A program made the position numbers and the translations under genes. From NCBI GenBank assembly GCA_023428655.1, contig JAEYXC010000368.1, positions 1 through 8,241 of the forward strand: DNA of 8,241 nucleotides, given 5' to 3'. This DNA is from Bacillota bacterium. GTDB taxonomy: Bacteria > Bacillota > Clostridia > Lachnospirales > Lachnospiraceae. Numbering within the stretch: position 1 is the stretch's first letter; each line of letters starts with the position of its first letter. Positions 1-5,767 of the stretch are shown here, one piece after another. A model generated the notes under the pieces. It searched no databases, was not told the origin of the DNA, and was given only the letters and a program-made list of their open reading frames with translations.

Positions 1-141
1 TATATGTCATATGAGGATGCGATTCGTAAGTATGACCCGAATAAATTAGTCGATGGCTATAATACCTTGGAGGATGGAGAGGAAATCTACTACATCAGCA
101 ATCCGGCACTAGGCCTATGGGCTTCCAAGGACAGATTTTAG
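1..141 (+). CDS. C-terminal 46 residues of an unidentified protein, possibly LarA-like (partial)
   Basis: An open frame runs from the left edge to a TAG at 139-141; only the last 46 residues are present. The tail contains YEDAIRKYDP, DGEEIYYISNPALGLW and ends KDRF. It has no membrane segment. The stop lies 96 bases before the FGGY kinase start, and both genes are on the same strand, so it is probably part of the same sugar-acid operon. The AIRKY...GEEIYYIS pattern weakly recalls the end of nickel-dependent LarA-superfamily racemases/epimerases (DUF2088), some of which are known to epimerise D-gluconate at C2. That would fit the neighbours, but 46 residues are too few for a firm family call. 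Other sugar-acid enzymes, such as an isomerase or dehydratase subunit, are not excluded. The reading frame itself is reliable because it ends properly just before a well-formed intergenic gap. Confidence 0.6.
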   Translation, partial: YMSYEDAIRKYDPNKLVDGYNTLEDGEEIYYISNPALGLWASKDRF

Positions 142-156
142 TATAGAAGGACAACT

Positions 157-183
157 GGTTTCTTTCTATTAAGGAAAGTAACC
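157..183 (+). other. Intergenic hairpin upstream of the kinase
   Basis: GGTT (157-160) and CTTTC (162-166) pair with GAAAG (174-178) and AACC (180-183). This gives a 4 + 5 bp stem with one T/T mismatch and a 7-base loop. No T-run follows, so it is not a classic intrinsic terminator. It could be an mRNA processing or stability element between the upstream partial gene and the kinase, or chance. The remainder of 142-237 shows only two purine-rich stretches, the second being the kinase ribosome binding site. Confidence 0.35.
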
Positions 184-237
184 TGCGTCGTTGCGGTTTG
201 TGGAGGAAATCCGTAAGAAATAGAGGAGATAAGTAAA

Positions 238-1650
238 ATGTTAATATTAGCTCTTGAATCAAGTACAACATCTGCGAAAGCTATGTTGTACAGTACAATG
301 GACGGAGTTATCAATTTGGTTACCCAGGAATATCTTCCCCAGAACAGCGATGGTAGAACCCAGGATGCAGAGGGTGTTTTTTTGCAGACCATGCAGCTTG
401 GAAGGCAGGTAAGCGAAGGTCACAAGATAGATTGTATTGTACTAAGTGGGGTTTGGCATAGTGTGTTGCTATGCGATAAGAATATGAAACCACAAACGAG
501 GGTCTTAAGCTGGGCCGATACCAGCGCAGCCGGAGTGTGTAATAACATCCGAAGCAATAAGGCGAAGGTAAAGGCGTTTTATCAGACCACGGGATGTATG
601 GTGAATGCAATCTACCCTGCCTTTAAATTACAGTATTTGAAGGAACAAGGATATCATCTGGAGGATTATTATATTTTTGGTCAGGGAAGCTATAATACCT
701 ACCGACTAACGAAGCAGCGTATCGTAACGGACAGCATGGCTTCCGGAAGTGGTCTTCTTAATATACATAATAAGGTCTATGATGAAAATATCCTAAAGGA
801 AGTTGGAATTAAAGAAGAGCAGCTTTGTAGGCTTGTAACATATAAGGATATGGTTCCCCTATCAGAGGAGGGGGCAGAGCTGTTAGGACTAAAAGCAGGT
901 ATCCCGGTTATGCCGCCCTGTCCCGACGGTGCTCTGAATCAGGTAGGAGTAGGTGCTTTAGAAGAAGGTATCATGACATTCTCCGTGGGAACGAGTGCGG
1001 CAATCCGTCTTACGACCTCAAAGCCAATACTACCAGAGGAGCCCAGTACGTGGTGTTACTTATCGCCAACTCTTTGGTTAAGTGGAGCAGCTACCTCCGG
1101 TGCCTGCAATTGTATCGATTGGTTTCGAGATAATTTCTATCCGGCCAGTTATTCCGAGATTGAGCAAAGCAGCTATGATGTGACGGAGACTCCGGTTTTC
1201 CTGCCATTTTTATATGGAGAACGTTGTCCCGGATGGAAGGATGATCGGCAAGGGATGTTTGTGGGACTACTACCCAACCATACCAAAGCGGACCTCTATC
1301 AGGCGGTACAGGAAGGAATACTGTTTAATGTATTTCACTGCTATCAGATTCTGACCAAATTGAATGGGGTGCCCCGTAGAATCATTTTGTCCGGCGGGAT
1401 TCTAAAATCTGAGTTTTGGACACAAATGTGTGCAGACATTTTTGGTGTCGAGATGGAGCTTCCGACCATCGAACAATCCTCCCTTATGGGGGCAATTGTT
1501 TTGGCTTGTGAAGGACTTGGGTTAATTTCCAGTCTCCAATCCTTTCCCTTTGAAAAGGGGAGAGTAGTGAAACCAAACAAAGAAAAAGCATTTATTTACG
1601 AAAAAAAGTTTGAACATTATCTTTCTTGGTACCATAAGCTAAGCCAATAG
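238..1650 (+). CDS. FGGY-family carbohydrate kinase, gluconokinase-like
   Basis: This is a 470-residue cytoplasmic sugar/sugar-acid kinase, close to the usual 480-510 residues of FGGY kinases. The N-terminal actin-like domain opens with LALESSTTSAKA (residues 4-15, the phosphate-1 loop). The segment IYPAFKLQYLKEQG (125-138) corresponds to the first FGGY signature. PDGALNQVGVGA (229-240) supplies the probable catalytic Asp230, followed by FSVGTSAAIR (248-257), a pattern typical of gluconate kinases. FLPFLYGERCPGW (321-333), GMFVGLLPNHTKADLY (339-354, second signature) and IILSGGILKSEFW (382-394, adenosine-binding region) complete the fold. The ATG at 238 is chosen because GAGGAG at 223-228 sits 9 bases upstream. 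It precedes the dehydrogenase by 89 bases on the same strand. An aldonate such as gluconate is the best substrate guess from the motif style and the KDPG aldolase nearby. The FGGY assignment is firm; the substrate is inference, and xylulose or another ketose/aldonate remains possible. Confidence 0.9.
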   Translation: MLILALESSTTSAKAMLYSTMDGVINLVTQEYLPQNSDGRTQDAEGVFLQTMQLGRQVSEGHKIDCIVLSGVWHSVLLCDKNMKPQTRVLSWADTSAAGVCNNIRSNKAKVKAFYQTTGCMVNAIYPAFKLQYLKEQGYHLEDYYIFGQGSYNTYRLTKQRIVTDSMASGSGLLNIHNKVYDENILKEVGIKEEQLCRLVTYKDMVPLSEEGAELLGLKAGIPVMPPCPDGALNQVGVGALEEGIMTFSVGTSAAIRLTTSKPILPEEPSTWCYLSPTLWLSGAATSGACNCIDWFRDNFYPASYSEIEQSSYDVTETPVFLPFLYGERCPGWKDDRQGMFVGLLPNHTKADLYQAVQEGILFNVFHCYQILTKLNGVPRRIILSGGILKSEFWTQMCADIFGVEMELPTIEQSSLMGAIVLACEGLGLISSLQSFPFEKGRVVKPNKEKAFIYEKKFEHYLSWYHKLSQ

Positions 1651-1739
1651 GACATCTATGCTTAATAGAAGAGATCATTGGAATAGGAAGGTATAATCAG
1701 AAAGATGACACTTATCGATAACCAGAGAGAGGGATTAAG

Positions 1740-2693
1740 ATGAAGATATTAGTTACTCCTACTTCTATGCAAGAAGGAAAGAAAAGTAAAGCGATGGATA
1801 TGCTGAAGAGTTACTCTTCAGATATTGTATATAATCCTTATGGCAGACCTCTTACCGAGGATGAATTAATTCCATTACTGGAGGACTGTGACGGATATAT
1901 TGCGGGTCTGGATGAGGTGACGGAAAAAGTTCTTTCCAGATGTAAGAAGCTGAAGGTAATATCTCGTTACGGTGCCGGGGTTGACCGCGTGGACCTGGCT
2001 GCAGCAAAAGCCAATCATATTGCCGTTACCAATACTCCCGGCGTAAATGCAGTTGCGGTTGCTGAATTAGCATTCGCCTTGATATTTAATCTGGCAAGAA
2101 GAATATCATTCTTAAATGAAAGAACAAAGGCAGGGGAGTGGGTCCGCTCCACCGGTATGGAGTTAAAGGGAAAAACCATTGGTATTCTTGGTTTAGGTGC
2201 CATCGGAAAATATCTGGCAGAATTTGCCCAGGGTGTATCCATGAGAGTTATGGCTTATGATCCTTACATTGACAAGGACTATGCAAAAGAGCATAATATA
2301 ACGGTGGCTACGTTTGATGAGGTGATTGAGCAGGCAGATATTATAAGTATACATATTCCGCTTACCCCCACAACAAGACACTTAATTAATAAGGCTACAA
2401 TTGATAAGATGAAGCAGGGAGCTCTTTTGATCAATACCTCTAGAGGAGGAATCATCGACGAAGAGGCAGCCTATGATGCCTTAGTGAATCATCGCCTTGG
2501 TGGGCTTGGCTTGGATGCCTTCGAGGTTGAACCGCCGACCGGATCTCCGCTCTTTCATCTGGATAATGTAGTGGTTACTCCGCATACCGGAGCACATACA
2601 AAGGAAGCCATAGATAACATGGCTAATCTTTCCGTTGAGAATCTAATTAATGTGCTTAATGGAAATGATTGCAAATATATCTTGAATCGCTAG
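1740..2693 (+). CDS. D-isomer-specific 2-hydroxyacid dehydrogenase (phosphoglycerate dehydrogenase-like), NAD-dependent
   Basis: This is a 317-residue cytoplasmic oxidoreductase that interconverts a 2-hydroxyacid and its 2-oxoacid. The substrate-binding half carries SRYGAGVDRVDLAAAK (75-90) and VTNTPGVNAVAVAEL (96-110). The Rossmann half has GLGAIG (151-156), then AYDPY with Asp174, the acidic residue that selects NAD over NADP. The catalytic triad is complete: Arg235 in NTSRGG, Glu264 in FEVEPP and His282 in TPHTGAHT. At about 317 residues it lacks the C-terminal ACT regulatory domain of long SerA enzymes. A purine-rich AGAGGG at 1728-1733 precedes the ATG at 1740. The stop codon is 11 bases from the aldolase start. 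Automated annotation would probably call it serine-biosynthetic phosphoglycerate dehydrogenase. The location between a sugar kinase and a KDPG aldolase instead suggests a sugar-acid substrate, for example a 2-ketogluconate or phosphogluconate C2 reductase/dehydrogenase, or a 4-phosphoerythronate-type substrate. Family certain; substrate inferred. Confidence 0.92.
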   Translation: MKILVTPTSMQEGKKSKAMDMLKSYSSDIVYNPYGRPLTEDELIPLLEDCDGYIAGLDEVTEKVLSRCKKLKVISRYGAGVDRVDLAAAKANHIAVTNTPGVNAVAVAELAFALIFNLARRISFLNERTKAGEWVRSTGMELKGKTIGILGLGAIGKYLAEFAQGVSMRVMAYDPYIDKDYAKEHNITVATFDEVIEQADIISIHIPLTPTTRHLINKATIDKMKQGALLINTSRGGIIDEEAAYDALVNHRLGGLGLDAFEVEPPTGSPLFHLDNVVVTPHTGAHTKEAIDNMANLSVENLINVLNGNDCKYILNR

Positions 2694-2704
2694 AGGAGGA
2701 CAAT

Positions 2705-3517
2705 ATGAGTAAAGTAATGGATCGAATCAATGCAACGGGACTCGTTCCGGTTGTTGTTATTGAAGATTTGGCTACCGCTGTTGATACGGCAAAGGCACTT
2801 CTTGCAGGTGGTGTAGATGTTATGGAGATTACAATGCGAACCGAAGCAGGGCTAGATGCAATCAAAGAGGTTGCAGAGGCTTGCCCGGAGATGCTGGTAG
2901 GTGCAGGAACGGTTTTGACAATGGAGCAATGTAAAAAAGCCATAGAGAACGGAGCGAAATTCATTGTTTCACCCGGCTTTGATCCGGAAATTGTTCAATA
3001 CTGCATCAATCAAAGGGTTGATATTTGCCCGGGCTGTGTAACACCCACAGAGATTTCAGCCGGATTAAAGGCTGGATTAAAGGTACTGAAATTCTTTCCT
3101 GCTAACATTTACGGAGGTCTGAAAGCAATTAAGGCCTTAAGAGGACCCTTCCCTATGGTTCGTTTTATTCCCACCGGTGGAGTAAGTCTTTCGAACCTGG
3201 CCGAATTCCTTGATCCCGGCATATTTGCGATCGGTGGAGGGTGGCTTTGTGAAAAGAGTATGATTTCCAATCAGGAATTCAATCAAATCACAGAAATCAG
3301 CAGAAAATCAGTGGATATTCTATTGGGCTTAAAGATGGAAGATGGTCAGGAAATCACTCTGGAGGAGCTTGTACGAGAGGGTGGTAGTGTCACTACTAAG
3401 AATTTAATCAGAGCGAAATCACAGCTGATCCGTCGCGGTTTTCATCTCGTATCCGAAGATGGAACGAGTGGGATGCTGTCAAAGGATGGGCTTGAGATTA
3501 AGATTACTGTAGAATAA
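2705..3517 (+). CDS. KDPG/KHG aldolase with C-terminal extension
   Basis: This 270-residue class I aldolase splits 2-keto-3-deoxy-6-phosphogluconate, or 4-hydroxy-2-oxoglutarate, into pyruvate and an aldehyde. The barrel spans about residues 1-208. VMEITMRTEAGLDAI carries Glu41 and Arg45 (equivalent to Glu45 and Arg49 of the E. coli enzyme). GAGTVL (67-72), VSPGFDP (88-94), CPGCVTPTEI (108-117), LKFFPA with the Schiff-base Lys129, and IPTGGVS (155-161) follow in family order. The phosphate-site loop reads GGGWL (177-181), where the E. coli enzyme has GGSWL. Residues 209-270 form an extra tail (TTKNLIRAKSQLIRRGFHL at 230-248) absent from the ordinary roughly 210-residue enzyme. The start at 2705 is preferred because AGGAGG at 2694-2699 lies 5 bases upstream. 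An in-frame ATG at 2669 lies inside the dehydrogenase and would add 12 unsupported residues. It is tightly coupled to the dehydrogenase and is the last gene of the cluster; no intrinsic terminator is visible after it. Confidence 0.93.
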   Translation: MSKVMDRINATGLVPVVVIEDLATAVDTAKALLAGGVDVMEITMRTEAGLDAIKEVAEACPEMLVGAGTVLTMEQCKKAIENGAKFIVSPGFDPEIVQYCINQRVDICPGCVTPTEISAGLKAGLKVLKFFPANIYGGLKAIKALRGPFPMVRFIPTGGVSLSNLAEFLDPGIFAIGGGWLCEKSMISNQEFNQITEISRKSVDILLGLKMEDGQEITLEELVREGGSVTTKNLIRAKSQLIRRGFHLVSEDGTSGMLSKDGLEIKITVE

Positions 3518-3549
3518 ATCAATTACTTCCATATTCATGTTATTATATT

Positions 3550-3577
3550 AACCTTTTTGTCGAATTATCATAAAATA
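3550..3577 (+). promoter_or_regulatory. Probable sigma-K-type sporulation promoter for the multicopper oxidase
   Basis: AACC at 3550-3553 (the -35 AC element at 3551-3552) is separated by 16 bases from CATAAAATA at 3569-3577. This matches the B. subtilis sigma-K consensus (AC, 16-17 bases, CATAnnnTA). A second CATA box, CATATGAT at 3579-3586, lies 10 bases downstream but has no matching -35. The element is 31 bases before the oxidase ATG. B. subtilis cotA is known to be sigma-K dependent, which strengthens the reading. Short AT-rich matches do occur by chance. Confidence 0.5.
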
Positions 3578-3607
3578 TCATATGATTAATTTGATGGAGG
3601 TTCTTAT

Positions 3608-5518
3608 ATGCTGCTATATAATGTAATTAATAAATTCTATAGCATAAAGAATAACTTGCAGGGATTAAGAATAAAGCAACAGAGACAAAAAGGGAATAAC
3701 ATACCGTCGGAGCAAGCTCCGAAGCTGGATCCCATGGATATACCAAAGTATGTTAATCGATTGACGAAGCCTCCCGTATTTAAGCCCTGCATATCAAAAA
3801 AATGGTGCAGCTGCGGATGTAAAAAGATGGAGCATTCTTATACCATTGATATCAGTGAATTCGACCAGCAGATTTTACCGCCCGGTTTACCAAGTACAAA
3901 GGTATGGGGGTATGGAGGACTGGTCACGGATGATAGGACCGGAAGAACCAAATATTTCAGAGGGACGCCCGGTGCAACCTTTGAAGCAATAAGGGGGATA
4001 CCGATAAAAGTAAAATGGGTGAATCAATTAAAGGGAAAGCATCTTTTTGCAGTGGATCCAACCATCCACTGGGCGAATCCAAATGATATGCCAATGCATG
4101 ATATCCCGAAGCCCTGGCCACCCTTTCCTCCGGGGTTTTATAAAGCACAATATCCCGTTCCAATCGTAACTCATCTCCACGGAGGAGAAACACAAGCGAT
4201 TTATGATGGGTATCCGGAGGCTTGGTATACCTATAACAAAAAGTATGGACCTGCGTATAGAACGTCACGTTACTTCTATCCGAACCAACAGCAGCCTACC
4301 ACTCTTTGGTACCATGACCATGCCTTGGGTATTACCAGATTGAATGTATATGCGGGCCTAGCCGGTTTTTATCTACTCAGAGATAAGGATCCGAAAAGTC
4401 TGGACGAGAAGCTATGTCTACCATCGGGAAAGTACGAAATTCCATTAGCCATACAGGATCGCACCTTTCGTACAGACGGCTCCCTATTTTTTGATTATGT
4501 TGGTAACAATCCGGATATTCACCCTTACTGGGTCCCGGAATTTTTCGGGGACACCATCATGGTGAATGGTAAGGTTTGGCCAAATCTGAATGTCGACCGT
4601 CATCAGTACCGTTTTCGTATATTAAATGGATCGAATGCACGCTTTTATAATCTTAAGTTATCCAATGGTATGACCTTCATTCAGATAGGCAGTGATGGTG
4701 GTTTCTTGCCAAAGCCGGTTGAGCTAAGCTCGCTGCTGATAGCACCCGGAGAGCGTGCAGATATTTTAGTTGATTTTTCACAGATGCTTCCGGGATCAAC
4801 CATCAGATTACTCAACGAGGCAAGTGCGCCGTTCCCGGATGGAGTGCTTCCGGATCCGAATACAGTGGGACAGATCATGCAATTTACGGTTTTGCTAGAT
4901 GGACCTAAGCCCGTAGAACCGGAGAAGCTTCCGAACAGATTAAATGTTATTCCGGTATTAAAGCCGGAGACAAAAAGAATATTAACGCTCAATGAGGTAA
5001 TGGGAGACAATGGACCGACGATGATATTATTGAATGGACAAATGTGGATGGCACCCATTTCTGAAACACCAAGAGTTGGCTCTACCGAGGAATGGGTGAT
5101 TGCGAATTTAACCATGGATACACACCCGATTCATCTGCATCTGATCCAATTCCAGATCCTTAACCGTCAGGGCTTCGATGCGGGTCGATATATGAGAAGA
5201 TGGGAGGAGGTTAATGGTATGGCACCATTAATGCATCCAACCATTGAGGTACCCGTTGAACCCTTCCTAACCTCCTGTTATCCGATTCCACCGGATGAGA
5301 ATGAAATGGGATGGAAGGATACCATAAGGATGAATCCCAATCAGGTGACAAGAATCAGAGTACGCTTTGCGCCACAGGATGTTCCCTCCGGCGGTGTCAA
5401 ACCGGGAGAAAATCTTTTTCCCTTTGATCCCTGTGCTGAACCGGGTTATGTATGGCATTGTCATATCTTGGATCATGAAGATAATGAAATGATGCGACCT
5501 TATCAGGTCATAAAATAA
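3608..5518 (+). CDS. cotA: CotA-type multicopper oxidase (spore-coat laccase / bilirubin oxidase-like)
   Basis: This 636-residue, three-cupredoxin-domain laccase oxidises phenolic or tetrapyrrole-like substrates or metal ions while reducing oxygen to water. It aligns by eye with B. subtilis CotA over most of its length: KVWGYGG (98-104), GYPEAW (201-206), YPNQQQ (224-229), GSLFFDY (291-297), FIQIGSDGG (357-365). All copper ligands are present: HLHGG (189-193), WYHDHA (234-239), THPIHLH (505-511) and HCHILDHEDNEMM (617-629). Type 1 copper would use His506, Cys618, His623 and axial Met628; type 2 His189 and His509; type 3 His191, His236, His238, His511, His617 and His619. It is about 120 residues longer than CotA (513). 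The surplus includes an N-terminal extension with Cys61, 67, 69 and 71, and a proline-rich insert at 166-184. No Sec or Tat signal is evident, as in CotA, which is deposited on the forespore by the mother cell. GGAGG at 3596-3600 supports the ATG at 3608. It is transcribed alone, with a sigma-K-like promoter before it and a terminator after it. Confidence 0.95.
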   Translation: MLLYNVINKFYSIKNNLQGLRIKQQRQKGNNIPSEQAPKLDPMDIPKYVNRLTKPPVFKPCISKKWCSCGCKKMEHSYTIDISEFDQQILPPGLPSTKVWGYGGLVTDDRTGRTKYFRGTPGATFEAIRGIPIKVKWVNQLKGKHLFAVDPTIHWANPNDMPMHDIPKPWPPFPPGFYKAQYPVPIVTHLHGGETQAIYDGYPEAWYTYNKKYGPAYRTSRYFYPNQQQPTTLWYHDHALGITRLNVYAGLAGFYLLRDKDPKSLDEKLCLPSGKYEIPLAIQDRTFRTDGSLFFDYVGNNPDIHPYWVPEFFGDTIMVNGKVWPNLNVDRHQYRFRILNGSNARFYNLKLSNGMTFIQIGSDGGFLPKPVELSSLLIAPGERADILVDFSQMLPGSTIRLLNEASAPFPDGVLPDPNTVGQIMQFTVLLDGPKPVEPEKLPNRLNVIPVLKPETKRILTLNEVMGDNGPTMILLNGQMWMAPISETPRVGSTEEWVIANLTMDTHPIHLHLIQFQILNRQGFDAGRYMRRWEEVNGMAPLMHPTIEVPVEPFLTSCYPIPPDENEMGWKDTIRMNPNQVTRIRVRFAPQDVPSGGVKPGENLFPFDPCAEPGYVWHCHILDHEDNEMMRPYQVIK

Positions 5519-5530
5519 GATGAAAAGCAT

Positions 5531-5556
5531 TCCCTTCCTTAATGAAGGAATAGGGA
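5531..5556 (+). repeat. Imperfect inverted repeat after the multicopper oxidase
   Basis: TTCCTT (5535-5540) and AAGGAA (5545-5550) form a 6 bp stem around the loop AATG. It is extended by TCCC (5531-5534) pairing with GGGA (5553-5556) across a 2-base bulge. No T-run follows. It lies 12 bases after the oxidase stop and may protect the 3' end of the transcript upstream of the true terminator. Confidence 0.45.
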
Positions 5557-5580
5557 TAGTAATAAATAGATAGCGAAAGA

Positions 5581-5631
5581 GGTGCCCAAAGGAGATTTCT
5601 ACATCTTCTATGGATGCACCCTTTTTTTTTT
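5581..5631 (+). terminator. Strong rho-independent terminator for the multicopper oxidase
   Basis: GGTGC at 5581-5585 pairs with GCACC at 5616-5620. Inside, CCA pairs with TGG, and GGAGA pairs with TCTTC (one G-T wobble), giving a long, slightly bulged hairpin. One C and then ten consecutive T residues (5622-5631) follow. It separates the oxidase from the regulator unit downstream. Confidence 0.9.
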
Positions 5632-5690
5632 GTTGGGCTGGAGTCGAATTCGAATACTATGAGCGATCCCTTACGATCACAAAACTTATG

Positions 5691-5720
5691 ATGAAATAGT
5701 AGGAGGAAGGATGGTATAAT
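5691..5720 (+). promoter_or_regulatory. Possible promoter of the MerR-family gene
   Basis: A perfect -10 hexamer TATAAT at 5715-5720 is preceded 18 bases upstream by ATGAAA (5691-5696), a 4/6 match to TTGACA. It lies 47 bases ahead of the regulator start. MerR-type proteins often act on promoters with a lengthened spacer, so autoregulation is possible. No convincing dyad was found between the hexamers. The CGATC direct repeat at 5664-5668 and 5674-5678 and the palindrome TCGAATTCGA at 5644-5653 lie just upstream. Confidence 0.4.
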
Positions 5721-5767
5721 AATGGAAGAGCATAGGACTGGATGTCATAAAGTTGATGGAGGTTTAT

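Noticed and set aside
1692..1697. TATAAT between the kinase and dehydrogenase as an internal promoter
   Set aside because: No -35 element at a suitable distance; co-transcription with the kinase is simpler.
2669..2704. Earlier in-frame start for the aldolase
   Set aside because: It overlaps the dehydrogenase, lacks a ribosome binding site and adds residues not seen in the family; AGGAGG marks the ATG at 2705.
138..2964. Several minus-strand open frames opposite the kinase, dehydrogenase and aldolase
   Set aside because: They lie opposite strongly recognisable enzymes, have no family motifs and no plausible operon arrangement.
3957..5530. Minus-strand open frames opposite the multicopper oxidase
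   Set aside because: The + strand frame contains every copper ligand motif; the opposite frames are low-complexity shadows.
5753..5767. Upstream TTG/ATG starts for the MerR protein
   Set aside because: They overlap the TGGAGG ribosome binding site of the ATG at 5768, after which the MerR fold begins as usual.
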